The notes: generated by a model from the sequence alone, not told the origin. 64,000 bases of DNA from Pseudomonas bubulae (GCF_037023725.1 NZ_CP146077.1:1897001-1961000), one strand, 5' to 3'; counted from the stretch's first letter, positions 10,284 through 20,241 are shown. Made by a program: numbers and translations.

Positions 10284-10607
10284 TCAGCGTTCCAGGTCGA
10301 CGATCTTGCCTGGTTTGCCATCCCACTCGGCCGCGTCCGGCAGAGGGTCTTTGCGTTCAGTGATATTTGGCCAGATTTCAGCCAGCTCGACGTTCAACTG
10401 AATGAAATTCTCCATGCCGGCAGGCACTTCATCTTCAGAGAAGATCGCCTGTGCAGGGCATTCAGGCTCACAAAGCGCGCAGTCAATGCACTCATCCGGG
10501 TGAATCACCAGGAAGTTCGGGCCTTCGTAAAAGCAGTCCACCGGACAGACTTCTACGCAGTCGGTGTACTTGCACTTGATGCAGTTGTCGGTGACGACGA
10601 AGGTCAT
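10284..10607 (-). CDS. fdxA: 7Fe ferredoxin FdxA
   Basis: A 107-residue ferredoxin with one 3Fe-4S and one 4Fe-4S cluster. Cysteines fall at 9, 17, 21, 40, 43, 46 and 50, including the pattern [12 protein letters not shown]. The C-terminal extension after residue 60 is usual for the Azotobacter FdI-like FdxA group. It is a cytoplasmic one-electron carrier; partners are not shown by the context. The neighbour upstream on the same strand is mutS, an arrangement conserved in Pseudomonas. Confidence 0.92.
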   Translation of the reverse strand: MTFVVTDNCIKCKYTDCVEVCPVDCFYEGPNFLVIHPDECIDCALCEPECPAQAIFSEDEVPAGMENFIQLNVELAEIWPNITERKDPLPDAAEWDGKPGKIVDLER

Positions 10608-10736
10608 TTCTAATTCTCTCCTCAGGCGGCGGCAGCGAAGCCCTTCCAGAACGGGTTCGCCGGGTTCGGGAGTGATATCTAAAGACCAGGCTAAAAGGTC
10701 AGTAGCATCCCGAACCGCGCGCGATTCTAGCAGCTT

Positions 10737-13316
10737 TTAAAGGCGTGTCTTTAATGTGTAGAGCAAATCGAGCGCTTTACGTGGCGTCATGTTGTCCAGA
10801 TCGGCCCTGGAAAGGTCATCCAGCACCGGGTGCGGCAGGCTGGCAAACAGGTCGCTTTGTTGTGGCGCAGGCTTTTTGCCAGGCTTCGCAAGTGGCACTT
10901 CATGGGGCAGGCTGGTGGTCTCCAGGCGGCTCAAATGCTCGCGGGCACGGCTGATGACTTCACTCGGTACCCCCGCCAGTTGCGCCACGGCCAGGCCATA
11001 ACTCTGGCTGGCCGGGCCCGGCAGAACATGGTGCAGGAACACGATACGTTCATTGTGCTCGGTTGCGCTCAAATGCACGTTGGCGACCAGCGGTTCACTT
11101 TCGGGCAGTACCGTCAGTTCGAAGTAGTGCGTGGCAAACAAGGTGTAGGCGCGCAACTGGGCCAGACGTTCTGCTGCAGCCCAGGCCAGGGACAGGCCGT
11201 CAAAGGTACTGGTGCCACGACCCACTTCGTCCATCAGCACCAGGCTGCGTTCGGTGGCGTTGTGCAAAATATTGGCGGTTTCGCTCATCTCGACCATAAA
11301 GGTCGAACGGCCACCTGCCAGGTCATCACTGGAACCGATCCGGGTAAAAATCCGGTCAACCAGCGACAGCTCGCAACTGGCTGCTGGCACAAAACTGCCG
11401 ATATGGGCCAGCAATACGATCAATGCAGTCTGGCGCATATAAGTCGATTTACCGCCCATGTTAGGACCGGTAATCACCAGCATGCGGGTGTTGTCATCCA
11501 GCCCCAGGTCGTTGGCCACAAACGGCGTAGTCAGCACTTGCTCGACCACCGGGTGGCGACCCTGGCTGATGCGCATGCACGGCTCTTCAACAAAGCGCGG
11601 GCAGTTCAGGTCCAGGTTCAGCGCACGCTCGGCCAGGTTGCTCAGCACATCCAGCTCGGCCAGGGCGGCGGCGGTGTCCTGCAGCGGTGCGAGGTGGCCG
11701 ATCATCTCTTCGAGCAATGCCTCATAGAGCATTTTCTCACGAGCCAGGGCACGGCTCTTGGCCGACAGGGCCTTGTCTTCGAAGGCTTTCAGCTCAGGGG
11801 TGATAAAGCGTTCGGCGCCTTTGAGCGTCTGGCGGCGGATGTAATCGGCCGGAGCCTGTTCGGCCTGTTTGCTTGGCAGCTCGATAAAGTAGCCGTGGAC
11901 CCGGTTGTAACCGACCTTGAGGTTGGACAGGCCGGTGCGGGCTTTTTCTCGGGCTTCCAGGTCAATCAGGAACTGGCCGGCGTTTTCGCTCAGTGCCTGC
12001 AACTCGTCCAGCTCGGCGTCATAGCCGGTTTTAAGCACGCCGCCATCGCGGATCACCGCGGGTGGGTTATCATTGATGGCTTTTTCCAGCAGTGCGCCCA
12101 GTTCGGGGTAGGTGCTGGTGATCGTGGCCAGTTGCTGCAAGTGCGGCGCTTCGAGGCCGAGCATGGCGTCTTGCAGTTCCGGCAGCGCGTTCAAGGCATC
12201 ACGCAGGCGGGCCAGGTCGCGGGGGCGCGCGTTGCGCAGGCCGATACGGGCCAGGATCCGCTCCAGGTCACCGATTTCCTTGAGCTGTGGCTGCAGCTTT
12301 TCAAAGCGATAGCCATCGAGCAGGCAGGTAATTGAAGACTGGCGCGCCAGCAGCACGCTCAAATCGCGCAACGGACGGTTCAACCAGCGGGTCAGCAAGC
12401 GGCTGCCCATCGAGGTCTGGCAACGGTCGACCACCGATTGCAGGGTATTGTCGCGACCGCCGGCCAGGTTGGTGTCCAGCTCCAGGTTGCGGCGGCTGGC
12501 GCCGTCGAGCACCACGGTGTCGTCCAGGCGCTCATGGCGCAGGCTGCGCAAGTGGGGCAGGGCCGTGCGCTGGGTTTCCTTGGCATAGCTGAGCAGGCAG
12601 CCTGCAGCGCCGATGGCCAGGGTCAGGTTTTCGCAGCCAAAGCCTTTTAGATCCTGGGTTGAGAACTGCTGGCACAGGCTTTTCAGGGCCGAGTCACGCT
12701 CAAAGTCCCACGGCGCACGGCGACGAACGCCACGACGTTTTTCCGCTGGCAGGCCTTGTGGCCAGTCATCCGGGATCATCAGCTCAACCGGGTTGATGCG
12801 CTCAAGCTCTGCCAGCAGGTTTTCCCAGCCCTTGATCTCCAGCACCGAGAAGTTGCCACTGGTGATATCCAGCACGGCGAGGCCAAACAGACGCTCATCG
12901 CCCAGCACCGCGGCAATCAGGTTGTCGCGGCGCTCATCCATCAGCGCCTCGTCACTGACGGTGCCCGGGGTGATGATGCGTACGACCTGACGCTCAACCG
13001 GGCCTTTGCTGGTGGCCGGGTCGCCGACCTGCTCGCAGATCACTACCGACTCCCCCAGCTTGACCAGCTTGGCCAGGTAACCTTCGGCCGCATGGTAAGG
13101 GATCCCGCACATCGGAATCGCCTGCCCGGCAGACTGGCCACGTGCCGTGAGGGTGATGTCCAGCAGTTTGGCGGCTTTCTTCGCGTCTTCGTAGAAGATT
13201 TCGTAGAAATCGCCCATGCGATAAAACATCAGCTGGTCAGGGTGCTGGTTCTTCAGGCGCCAGTACTGCTGCATCATCGGGGTATGGCTGGACAGGTCGG
13301 AAGTATTTTTACTCAT
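10737..13316 (-). CDS. mutS: DNA mismatch repair protein MutS
   Basis: Full-length MutS of 859 residues, the mismatch recognition ATPase. The N-terminal mismatch-binding domain has [20 protein letters not shown] followed by the GDFYE motif with the intercalating Phe. The ATPase domain has Walker [14 protein letters not shown] (about 615) and Walker B with [12 protein letters not shown]. The C-terminal end [18 protein letters not shown] resembles the tetramerisation tail. It lies between fdxA and the divergent PrtR-like regulator; in many pseudomonads the mutS-cinA interval carries R-tailocin genes. Confidence 0.96.
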   Translation of the reverse strand: MSKNTSDLSSHTPMMQQYWRLKNQHPDQLMFYRMGDFYEIFYEDAKKAAKLLDITLTARGQSAGQAIPMCGIPYHAAEGYLAKLVKLGESVVICEQVGDPATSKGPVERQVVRIITPGTVSDEALMDERRDNLIAAVLGDERLFGLAVLDITSGNFSVLEIKGWENLLAELERINPVELMIPDDWPQGLPAEKRRGVRRRAPWDFERDSALKSLCQQFSTQDLKGFGCENLTLAIGAAGCLLSYAKETQRTALPHLRSLRHERLDDTVVLDGASRRNLELDTNLAGGRDNTLQSVVDRCQTSMGSRLLTRWLNRPLRDLSVLLARQSSITCLLDGYRFEKLQPQLKEIGDLERILARIGLRNARPRDLARLRDALNALPELQDAMLGLEAPHLQQLATITSTYPELGALLEKAINDNPPAVIRDGGVLKTGYDAELDELQALSENAGQFLIDLEAREKARTGLSNLKVGYNRVHGYFIELPSKQAEQAPADYIRRQTLKGAERFITPELKAFEDKALSAKSRALAREKMLYEALLEEMIGHLAPLQDTAAALAELDVLSNLAERALNLDLNCPRFVEEPCMRISQGRHPVVEQVLTTPFVANDLGLDDNTRMLVITGPNMGGKSTYMRQTALIVLLAHIGSFVPAASCELSLVDRIFTRIGSSDDLAGGRSTFMVEMSETANILHNATERSLVLMDEVGRGTSTFDGLSLAWAAAERLAQLRAYTLFATHYFELTVLPESEPLVANVHLSATEHNERIVFLHHVLPGPASQSYGLAVAQLAGVPSEVISRAREHLSRLETTSLPHEVPLAKPGKKPAPQQSDLFASLPHPVLDDLSRADLDNMTPRKALDLLYTLKTRL

Positions 13317-13504
13317 CAGGACTTAGGCGGATTCGTTCAGAAGTGGGGGAAAGGCAGGCCGTGGCCTGAGGTTTTCGCAATGGGCGCAAGGTTAACATGT
13401 CAGCCCCTTGCATCTACAGGTGCGCACCGGGCGCGCTGACTGGCTGCTATAAATAGAAGAAATAGCATTTGCCATCAATAAACACGGCCAGCACTATTGC
13501 CGCC

Positions 13505-14230
13505 ATGTCAAAACGAACTGTTTCAACCGTCCTTAAAGAGCTGCTGGCCCGGCACGGTATCAGCGCGATGGCGCTTCACCGCAGTACGGGAGTACCGCAA
13601 CCTACGTTGTCGCGAATATTGAGCGGCAAAATTGCCGATCCTTCCGACAGGCATATCTCCAAAATCGCCGAGTATTTCCACATCAGCACCGATCGCTTGC
13701 GCGGCCGGGAGGATGTGCGGGTGCCTGAAATCGAGCTACGTCACCCAGAGTTGCGTGATATTTGCCTGTGGGATGACGACACCCCGGTGGCGGACGATGA
13801 AGTGTCCATTCCATTTTTGCGTCAGGTTGAACTGGCCGCCGGCTCAGGGCGCTTTGCCATTGAGGAGAGCGAACGCGCCAGGTTGCGTTTCGGCAAGCGC
13901 AGCCTGCGCCATAACGGCGTGGAGTTCGATCAGGCCAAGTGCGTGACCGTACGCGGCGACAGCATGCTGCCAGTCCTGCGCGATGGCGCAACGGTGGGAG
14001 TCAATGCGGGCAAACGTACCCTTGACGAAGTGGTTGATGGCGACCTGTATGCGGTCAATCACAATGGCCAGTTGCGGGTGAAACAGGTGTATCGCCTGGC
14101 GGGCGGTATTCGTTTGCGCAGTTTCAATCGCGACGAGTTCCCGGATGAGGACTACGCCTACAACGATCTCGAGGATGAACAACTGGTCATTCTTGGTCAT
14201 GTGTTCTGGTGGGGCATGTACGCCCGCTAA
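13505..14230 (+). CDS. LexA/CI-like autocleavable repressor (PrtR-type tailocin regulator)
   Basis: A 241-residue two-domain repressor. An N-terminal XRE helix-turn-helix (about 5-65, with GVPQPTLSRILSGKIADPSD) is joined to a peptidase S24 domain. The candidate Ala-Gly cleavage site is in ELAAGSGRF (112-113), the nucleophile is Ser153 in GDSMLPVLRDG, and the general base is Lys193 in LRVKQVYR. These features fit a repressor inactivated by RecA during SOS, like PrtR of pyocin clusters. The frame opens at 13469, but MSKRTVSTVLKELL is the likely start. Position between mutS and cinA and the following holin-like gene suggest that it once controlled, or still controls, a tailocin lysis cassette. 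Confidence 0.85.
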   Translation: MSKRTVSTVLKELLARHGISAMALHRSTGVPQPTLSRILSGKIADPSDRHISKIAEYFHISTDRLRGREDVRVPEIELRHPELRDICLWDDDTPVADDEVSIPFLRQVELAAGSGRFAIEESERARLRFGKRSLRHNGVEFDQAKCVTVRGDSMLPVLRDGATVGVNAGKRTLDEVVDGDLYAVNHNGQLRVKQVYRLAGGIRLRSFNRDEFPDEDYAYNDLEDEQLVILGHVFWWGMYAR

Positions 14231-14250
14231 CCATAAGTCTTGGAACACCC

Positions 14251-14290
14251 TGTGGGAGCGAGCCTGCTCGCGAATCAGCTTTCGCGAGCA
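14251..14290. repeat. REP element, solitary with degenerate partner
   Basis: TGTGGGAGCGAGCCTGCTCG at 14251-14270 is a Pseudomonas REP palindrome. A partial inverted copy, TCGCGAGCA, follows at 14282. It lies just after the PrtR-like gene. Confidence 0.75.
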
Positions 14291-14371
14291 GTATTTTCAC
14301 CCAACCAACAGACAATTCTCACCGTATTTGCAGGTCTTGGCCGACTTGTTGAAATTGTCCGAATAAATATA

Positions 14372-14403
14372 TGCACTGGTGCATTGACTGTATATCCATA
14401 CAT
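14372..14403. promoter_or_regulatory. possible operators upstream of the holin-like gene
   Basis: TGCACTGGTGCA at 14372-14383 is a palindrome with 5-bp arms. Directly after it CTGTATATCCATACAT (14388-14403) matches the LexA consensus CTGT-N8-ACAG except for the last base. Both precede the holin-like gene by about 110 bp, where a repressor or LexA operator would be expected. Binding is inferred only. Confidence 0.45.
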
Positions 14404-14510
14404 GCATAGTCTTTATTCCATTGCGGCCAACGATGGATCTCAGGCAGGGGTATGACGTTTCAGCCAGACCGGAAATTGGCGCTTATCAATAAGGACACAG
14501 GAGTGATCAC

Positions 14511-14855
14511 ATGATGAATGAACCGCAAGTCTTACTGGAAATGCCGGTTTTACTGGTCATCCTCCTTGCCTTGGTAGGCGGCGTTTTTGGCGAGATGTGG
14601 CGGGCAGACAAGGACGGCACCAGCGGATGGCCACTGATGCGGCGCCTGGCGTTGCGTTCGGGCGCGTGCGTGGTGTGCGGTGTCTCGACCTTTATGCTGC
14701 TGTACTCGGCCGGGATGTCGATTCTGGCCGCAGGGGCCCTGGGTTGCCTGACCGCACTGGCCGGTGCAGATGCGGCAATCAGCCTGTACCAGCGCTGGGC
14801 CGCGAAGCGGCTCGGGGTAGATGCTGCGCCCGGTGACTCGCGGATCGAGCCGTAA
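14511..14855 (+). CDS. phage holin-family membrane protein (tailocin remnant)
   Basis: A 114-residue protein with predicted membrane helices at about 9-26, 48-66 and 66-85, and a charged C-terminus. The segment GGVFGEMWRADKDGTSG and three-helix layout resemble the holin family found at the start of Pseudomonas R-tailocin clusters. A holin opens the inner membrane so that an endolysin can reach the wall. No endolysin, sheath, tube, baseplate or tail-fibre gene follows; CinA starts only about 50 bp later. The start MMNEPQ could be either of two adjacent ATGs; AGGAG lies upstream. Confidence 0.72.
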   Translation: MMNEPQVLLEMPVLLVILLALVGGVFGEMWRADKDGTSGWPLMRRLALRSGACVVCGVSTFMLLYSAGMSILAAGALGCLTALAGADAAISLYQRWAAKRLGVDAAPGDSRIEP

Positions 14856-14907
14856 CAGGCGCTTTTTGGTGTAGGTTATGGCGCAGACCCGCCATCAGGA
14901 GAGGACA

Positions 14908-15408
14908 GTGGATCAAATATCTCAACTTGCATCTGAACTCGGGCTGCTGTTAAAGGCTCTCAATGCCCAGGTGACAACCGCCGAGTCCTGCACCGGTGGC
15001 GGCATTGCCGAGGCCATCACCCGTATTGCCGGCAGCTCCGCGTGGTTTGAGGCGGGGTTTGTGACCTACTCCAACCAGCAAAAGACCCGGCAACTGGAGG
15101 TTCCCGAGCCTTTATTCACCCGGGTGGGGGCGGTCAGCCGCGAGGTGGTCGAGGCGATGGTGCAGGGTGCGCAGGGCCAAAGCGGGGCGCGATTTGCCGT
15201 GGCGGTCAGTGGTGTGGCCGGGCCGGGGGGCGGTTCGCCCGAGAAGCCGGTCGGCACCGTGTGGCTGGCGTGGGGCGCCGGCGACGAGGTATCCAGCGAG
15301 CGCAGGCACTTTGCGGGCAACCGCGATGAGGTGCGCCGGCAAACCGTGATTGCCGCTCTGGAAGGTTTAATACGCCGAACGGTACGAGAAATAAAAAATC
15401 AGGGGTAG
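14908..15408 (+). CDS. pncC: CinA C-terminal family nicotinamide-nucleotide amidohydrolase
   Basis: A 166-residue stand-alone CinA C-terminal domain. It shows [22 protein letters not shown] near the N-terminus, and [21 protein letters not shown], the conserved deamidase block. PncC converts NMN to nicotinic acid mononucleotide in pyridine-nucleotide salvage. The start chosen is GTG at 14908 because it follows AGGAGAGG at the right distance; an in-frame ATG at 14878 has no such site. It is the customary right-hand border of the mutS-cinA tailocin locus and precedes recA. Confidence 0.87.
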   Translation: MDQISQLASELGLLLKALNAQVTTAESCTGGGIAEAITRIAGSSAWFEAGFVTYSNQQKTRQLEVPEPLFTRVGAVSREVVEAMVQGAQGQSGARFAVAVSGVAGPGGGSPEKPVGTVWLAWGAGDEVSSERRHFAGNRDEVRRQTVIAALEGLIRRTVREIKNQG

Positions 15409-15435
15409 GCGATCCTCTAACCCTGTGGAATAATA

Positions 15436-15451
15436 CTGTCTACTTATACAG
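15436..15451. promoter_or_regulatory. LexA box upstream of recA
   Basis: CTGTCTACTTATACAG fits the gammaproteobacterial SOS box CTGT-N8-ACAG exactly in the conserved halves. It is 40 bp upstream of the recA start, so LexA binding there should block recA transcription until SOS induction. Confidence 0.9.
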
Positions 15452-15491
15452 TTATCGGCCGTCGGGCCTTATTGATTACGAGAGGACTTTA

Positions 15492-16598
15492 ATGGACGAC
15501 AACAAGAAGAAAGCCTTGGCTGCGGCCCTGGGTCAGATCGAACGTCAATTCGGCAAGGGAGCCGTGATGCTGATGGGCGACCAGGAGCGTCAGGCCGTGC
15601 CGGCGATCTCCACCGGCTCGTTGGGTCTGGACATCGCACTGGGCATTGGCGGTCTGCCAAAAGGCCGTATTGTTGAAATCTACGGCCCTGAGTCGTCGGG
15701 TAAAACCACCTTGACCCTGTCCGTGATTGCACAGGCGCAAAAGGCCGGTGCTACCTGCGCCTTCGTCGATGCCGAGCACGCCCTTGATCCTGAGTACGCT
15801 GCCAAACTGGGCGTAAACGTTGATGACCTGCTGGTTTCACAGCCTGACACCGGCGAACAGGCACTGGAAATCACCGATATGCTGGTGCGTTCCAATGCGG
15901 TTGACGTGATCATCATCGACTCCGTTGCTGCACTGACGCCAAAAGCTGAAATCGAAGGCGACATGGGCGATACCCACGTTGGCCTGCAAGCCCGTCTGAT
16001 GTCGCAAGCGCTGCGTAAAATCACCGGTAACATCAAGAACGCCAACTGCCTGGTTATCTTCATTAACCAGATCCGCATGAAAATCGGCGTGATGTTCGGC
16101 AGCCCTGAAACCACCACCGGTGGTAACGCACTGAAGTTCTACGCTTCGGTACGTCTGGATATCCGCCGCACCGGCGCCGTAAAAGAAGGTGATGTGGTGG
16201 TGGGTAGCGAAACCCGCGTGAAAGTGGTCAAGAACAAGGTGGCACCACCGTTCCGTCAGGCTGAATTCCAGATCCTGTACGGCAAGGGTATCTACCTGAA
16301 CGGTGAAATGATTGACCTGGGCGTACTGCATGGCTTTGTTGAAAAAGCTGGCGCCTGGTACAGCTACAACGGCAGCAAAATCGGTCAGGGCAAGGCCAAC
16401 TCCGCCAAGTTCCTGGACGATAACCCGGACATCAAGGATGCGCTGGAGAAGCAGCTGCGTGAGAAGTTGCTCGGGCCAAAAACCGATGCCGAACTGGCAG
16501 AGCTGAAAGTCATGCCAAAAATGAGCAAGGCTGCCAAAGAAGCTGCAGCGCTGGCTGAAGCCGAAGAAATGGAAAACGCCACCGACGGCGATAACTGA
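15492..16598 (+). CDS. recA: recombinase RecA
   Basis: A 368-residue RecA. Walker [10 protein letters not shown] is at about 65-73, and Walker [20 protein letters not shown] is near 140-158. The DNA-binding loop regions [20 protein letters not shown] and [20 protein letters not shown] are intact. It forms filaments for strand exchange and stimulates self-cleavage of LexA and of S24-type repressors such as the PrtR-like protein two genes upstream. The C-terminus is acidic as usual. A LexA box precedes it and recX follows after 8 bp, which indicates co-transcription. Confidence 0.98.
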   Translation: MDDNKKKALAAALGQIERQFGKGAVMLMGDQERQAVPAISTGSLGLDIALGIGGLPKGRIVEIYGPESSGKTTLTLSVIAQAQKAGATCAFVDAEHALDPEYAAKLGVNVDDLLVSQPDTGEQALEITDMLVRSNAVDVIIIDSVAALTPKAEIEGDMGDTHVGLQARLMSQALRKITGNIKNANCLVIFINQIRMKIGVMFGSPETTTGGNALKFYASVRLDIRRTGAVKEGDVVVGSETRVKVVKNKVAPPFRQAEFQILYGKGIYLNGEMIDLGVLHGFVEKAGAWYSYNGSKIGQGKANSAKFLDDNPDIKDALEKQLREKLLGPKTDAELAELKVMPKMSKAAKEAAALAEAEEMENATDGDN

Positions 16599-16606
16599 TC
16601 ACTGCC

Positions 16607-17074
16607 ATGATTGCCGTCCTGGATACCCCCGTCGCGGTGCGACGGACTGCAATGGATCTGCTCGCGCGACGCGAGCACGGTCGAGTCGAGCTGACGCGCA
16701 AGTTGCGTCAGCGCGGCGCTTGCCCCGACATGATCGACGCTGCCCTTGACCGTTTGACGGAAGAGGGGCTGTTGTCCGAGTCTCGTTACCTTGAAAGCTA
16801 TATCAACTACCGTGCCGGTTCCGGTTATGGCCCTTTGCGAATTCGTGAAGAGCTTGGCCAGCGTGGGCTGGTGCGTGGAGATATAGAGGAGGCGTTGCGA
16901 GAATGCGGTTTCGACTGGCAAGAGCGACTGGAAGAGACCTGGCGCCGCAAGTTTTCCGGTCAGTTGCCCGCTGATGCAAAAGAGCGTGCCCGCCAGGGGC
17001 GCTTTTTGAGTTACCGCGGTTACCCGCTTGAAATGATTGGCCGCCTGTTAAGCGGCCGGGAGTTTGATGACTGA
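16607..17074 (+). CDS. recX: recombination regulatory protein RecX
   Basis: A 155-residue helical RecX protein, which limits RecA filament growth. The conserved pattern of three-helix repeats is visible, with [16 protein letters not shown] near the N-terminus and [20 protein letters not shown] in the middle. It starts 8 bp after recA and is expected to be expressed by read-through, thus also under SOS control. Confidence 0.93.
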   Translation: MIAVLDTPVAVRRTAMDLLARREHGRVELTRKLRQRGACPDMIDAALDRLTEEGLLSESRYLESYINYRAGSGYGPLRIREELGQRGLVRGDIEEALRECGFDWQERLEETWRRKFSGQLPADAKERARQGRFLSYRGYPLEMIGRLLSGREFDD

Positions 17075-17128
17075 AGCTGTTGGCGCTCGTACCCTTTAAG
17101 GTTCGGATTCAGTGGGCGCCACAAAACC

Positions 17129-17215
17129 TGTGGGAGCAGGCTTGCCTGCGAAGGCGGCAATGCGGTTTGCCTGCCAGATCGTGCCGCCTGCATCGCGAGC
17201 AAGCCCGCTCCCACA
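17129..17215. repeat. REPIN (two inverted REP palindromes)
   Basis: TGTGGGAGCAGGCTTGCCTG at the left is mirrored by TCGCGAGCAAGCCCGCTCCCACA at the right, about 40 bp apart, in the gap between convergent recX and the LOG gene. It may also serve as a transcription end point. Confidence 0.85.
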
Positions 17216-17241
17216 GTACCAGCCCACTTACCAATTCCGGC

Positions 17242-18357
17242 TTAATCAGCCAGCGACTCGTGCATCTGCGCCGTAGGCGCATTATCAGTTGCAGCCCAGT
17301 TTTGCGGCAGGTTGATAAAGTCGACCAGTTCGCGCAGCCGTCCCTGATTGCGCCCGCTAAACGCAAAGCCCAGGCAGGTCAGGTGGTTGAGTTTTGGGTC
17401 GTCATGTTCAAAGTGGCAGTATTGCTCTTGATGGAAGCCATCACTCAGGCAGATATCGGCAAACGCCTGCTGTATCTCCTTGAGTGCCTGCACACTGACC
17501 GGCCGCTTCATGCGGATCACAAAAGTTTTGTTCAGCCAGCGGCTTGAATGGAAGTTGCTGTAGAACTGGTTGATTTCAGCAAGGGCCTCTTCGGCGCTAT
17601 GCACCAGGCGCATCAACTTCAAATCGTTGGGCAGGATGTACTGGTTGGCTTCCAGCTGGTTGTGAATAAAGTCCAGCGCCCCCTGCCAGAACTTGCCCCC
17701 CGGCACATCCAGTAAAACTACCGGCACCAACGGGGTTTTGCCCGTTTGCATCAGGGTCACTACTTCCAGCACTTCATCCAGCGTGCCAAAACCGCCCGGG
17801 CACATCACCAGAGCATCTGCTTCCTTGGTGAAAAACAGTTTGCGGGTAAAGAAAAAGTGAAACGCCAGAACATTGGGCGTGCCATTGATGGTGGGGTTGG
17901 CCCGTTGCTCGAACGGCAGGGTGATATTGAACCCCAAACTGTGAGCCAGGCCTGCACCTTCATGGGCGGCAGCCATAATGCCAGCGCCGCCGCCGGTAAT
18001 GACCATCATGTCGGACTTGGCCAGCACGCTGCCCATTTCCCGTGCCAGGGCATAGAGCGGGTGTTCTACCGGGGTTCTGGCCGAGCCGAAGACCGTGACT
18101 TTGCGACGGCCCTTGAACTGCTCCAGGGTGCGAAAGGTTTTTTCCAGTTCGCGAATGGCTTGCAGGGTGATCTTGGCATTCCAGCGATCAAGGTCGTCAT
18201 GGGCCATGCGCAATACGGTCAGCAGCATCTCGCGGTAAAGCGCCCGGTTAGGGCTGTCGGGTGCAACCCGCTGCAGTTGCTCGTCCACTTCTTGTGCAAG
18301 CTCAAGACCCTGCTCCTGGAAAAACAGCGTCAGGGAGTCATTGGATTGATCAGGCAT
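17242..18357 (-). CDS. LOG-family (TIGR00730) Rossmann-fold protein
   Basis: A 371-residue protein with a LOG/lysine-decarboxylase-like Rossmann domain. It carries GGGAGIMAAAHEGA for phosphate binding and PGGFGTLDEVLEVVTLMQTGK, the PGGxGTxxE motif of cytokinin-riboside/nucleotide phosphoribohydrolases. It is longer than the usual 190-residue LOG because of about 110 extra residues at the N-terminus and a C-terminal extension. That gives a layout closer to PpnN-like nucleotide nucleosidases, although shorter than those. Likely activity is hydrolysis of the N-glycosidic bond of nucleoside monophosphates; the substrate is not shown. The family is often wrongly labelled lysine decarboxylase. Confidence 0.8.
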   Translation of the reverse strand: MPDQSNDSLTLFFQEQGLELAQEVDEQLQRVAPDSPNRALYREMLLTVLRMAHDDLDRWNAKITLQAIRELEKTFRTLEQFKGRRKVTVFGSARTPVEHPLYALAREMGSVLAKSDMMVITGGGAGIMAAAHEGAGLAHSLGFNITLPFEQRANPTINGTPNVLAFHFFFTRKLFFTKEADALVMCPGGFGTLDEVLEVVTLMQTGKTPLVPVVLLDVPGGKFWQGALDFIHNQLEANQYILPNDLKLMRLVHSAEEALAEINQFYSNFHSSRWLNKTFVIRMKRPVSVQALKEIQQAFADICLSDGFHQEQYCHFEHDDPKLNHLTCLGFAFSGRNQGRLRELVDFINLPQNWAATDNAPTAQMHESLAD

Positions 18358-18564
18358 GTATTTCTCCTTCTACGCAACATCCTTGAAAACGCCGCAACCT
18401 GAGCAGGCGCTGAGACACTGAGTGTCACAATGATGCTTCGATGATGGTCCTGAGATGTCTTGACTGGCAATAGCTAATTGCCTGACATACATGAAGTTTA
18501 GCGGAAGGAGGCAGGGCTGCAGAGCGGGGTCATACGCCGTACGGGGTACGGCGTGGCGGGGGAT

Positions 18565-18975
18565 TTACTTTTTGCGCTGACAGTTTTCAGCGCGGAAATC
18601 CTGGATCAGGACCGGGCTGTTGGTTTTGTACTCCCTGAAGCTGTAGCGCAGCGTGGCGCCTTGAGCCATCAGGGTACGGAAACCTGCATTGCTGCACACG
18701 CTGCGACCCAGTTGCGGCACGGTCTCTTCTGGGTTGGAGCGCATCTGGGCGGCCAGTGTCGGGCTGGCTTCCAGGTTGTTGATCAGCACAGTGCCGTCTA
18801 CCGTAAAGCCTTTATCCAGCAGGTCTGCATTGATTGCTCGCGGTTTGCCTTCATTACTTTTCTCTGCAACCTTGAGCAAGGTTTTGTTCAGCTCAAAATC
18901 CTTGAGAGAGGCTGCGTGTGCGGCCAGAGGCAGTGCAAGCATTAGAGCGACGGTCGGAATGATATGGCGCAGCAT
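18565..18975 (-). CDS. small secreted protein of the QSregVF (PA3611-like) family
   Basis: A 136-residue protein with a clean Sec signal peptide (LMLALPLAAHAA, cleavage near residue 21) and a compact mature domain. The domain has two Cys, in SVCSNAGF and AENCQRKK, likely joined as a disulfide. Sequence pattern and position near recA/recX and the LOG gene match my memory of P. aeruginosa PA3611, a quorum-sensing-regulated virulence-factor family member of known fold but unknown activity. A strong AGGAGAG precedes the ATG. Function here is unknown and virulence cannot be inferred. Confidence 0.65.
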   Translation of the reverse strand: MLRHIIPTVALMLALPLAAHAASLKDFELNKTLLKVAEKSNEGKPRAINADLLDKGFTVDGTVLINNLEASPTLAAQMRSNPEETVPQLGRSVCSNAGFRTLMAQGATLRYSFREYKTNSPVLIQDFRAENCQRKK

Positions 18976-19182
18976 GAATCTCTCCTGATTTCAGTGACGC
19001 AGACTTGGACAGGCCATATATCTGTGCGTTCAGTGGCGCGGGAGTATAGGTCAGCATAGCCATGCAGGAAATGCCAAAGGTCATGGAATCGCGCCTCTGG
19101 TAAACTTGGCTCCTTTCTATTGTGAATCCGTTTATGCGCCAATTCTGGCGAATGGACGCTTGGCGCCTTTAAAGTAAAAATC

Positions 19183-19938
19183 ATGACCCTGACGACCTTT
19201 TCCCCGAATGCTGTAGCCCGTTTACGAGACGAGCGTGAAGAGGAGAGCACCAAGCCCTACCTGGCCCGCGGCTCGCGGGCTCCGCGTTGCCATACCTGCC
19301 GTGTGATCGAAAGCCACTGCCTGTGCAGCTGGCGACCCCGGGTCGAGACACGTTCGGGGGTGTGTCTGGTCATGACTAAAAAGGAAGTGTTCAAGCCCAG
19401 CAATACCGGCTGGTTGATCGCAGATGTGGTCAAAGACAATTTTGCCTTTATCTGGTCACGCACTGAAACCGACGAAGCCTTGCTGGCGTTGCTGGCCGAT
19501 CCACAATGGCAGCCGTATCTGGTGTTTCCCGGCGAGTACGTCGCGCCTGAGCGGGTAACGCACACGGTGGATCTGGACAGCAGCAAGCGTCCGTTGTTTA
19601 TTCTGCTGGATGCCACCTGGACCGAAGCACGCAAGATTTTCCGCAAAAGCCCGTACTTCGACACCTTGCCGATTTTGAGCCTGCTGCCTGAGCGGCTTTC
19701 GCGTTACCGCTTGCGCCGCTCTACCCGCAGCGAGCATCTGTGTACCGCGGAAGTTGCCAGCCTGTGTCTTGAACTTGCCGGTGACTCCCAGGCCTCAAGT
19801 GCGCTGGATGCCTACTTCGATGTCTTCAGTCAGCATTATCTGGATGCCAAGAACCAGTTGCCGATCAATGAGTCCAGCGCAGCGCACCAGGAACTGGGCG
19901 TTTTTGTAAAAGACCTTCCCCAGAATCGGGCTCAATAG
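19183..19938 (+). CDS. tapT: DTW-domain tRNA-uridine aminocarboxypropyltransferase
   Basis: A 251-residue DTW-domain protein. The N-terminal Cys cluster CHTCRVIESHCLCSWRP probably binds zinc. The catalytic block LLDATWTEARKIFRKSPYF contains the DxTW-like signature, and RRSTRSEHLCTAEVA is the distal conserved motif. The family transfers the 3-amino-3-carboxypropyl group of SAM to uridine-47 of tRNAs, giving acp3U. No operon partner is obvious; it is flanked by a divergent secreted protein gene and by erdR. E. coli carries TapT (YfiP) of similar size. The symbol is by family. Confidence 0.82.
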   Translation: MTLTTFSPNAVARLRDEREEESTKPYLARGSRAPRCHTCRVIESHCLCSWRPRVETRSGVCLVMTKKEVFKPSNTGWLIADVVKDNFAFIWSRTETDEALLALLADPQWQPYLVFPGEYVAPERVTHTVDLDSSKRPLFILLDATWTEARKIFRKSPYFDTLPILSLLPERLSRYRLRRSTRSEHLCTAEVASLCLELAGDSQASSALDAYFDVFSQHYLDAKNQLPINESSAAHQELGVFVKDLPQNRAQ

Positions 19939-20241
19939 ACTAAAGAAGTAGCGCTACAATTTTCCAACAGATGTAAGCGCGCAGCATGGCGGGTTTTTCG
20001 ATGATGGCGCTCTAAGGGGTTCTACGTGGACCCGGGTGTCAGGTTTTCAGCTTGACCACCCTTGTTTCGCTGGGCATGCTTGGCGCCGATTCGGCTATCG
20101 CAGCTGTCAAAACACTTATATTTGCCGACGTTTCGCGTAAATCGCGCCCTTTGACGCACAGTCTTTGAGCTTTTGCTCGAGTTGCCTTAGCGAGTGCTGG
20201 AATTGATCAGTGCTCGCCTGAAAAACGGGATCATTTAAACA
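19939..20241. other. 303-bp intergenic region before erdR
   Basis: No gene, strong terminator or recognisable operator was found. The erdR start has only a weak purine-rich region (GGGATC) upstream, so the ribosome binding site is poor. Confidence 0.4.

Noticed and set aside
10830..12335. 501-codon open frame opposite mutS
   Set aside because: It is antisense to a clear MutS with intact motifs; low-complexity composition and no ribosome site.
13317..14907. Complete prophage or tailocin between mutS and cinA
   Set aside because: Only a repressor and a holin-like gene are present; the interval is about 1.6 kb and has no structural or lysis enzyme genes.
17242..18357. Lysine decarboxylase
   Set aside because: The PGGxGTxxE motif places it in the LOG family, whose known activity is phosphoribohydrolase; no PLP-binding motif is present.
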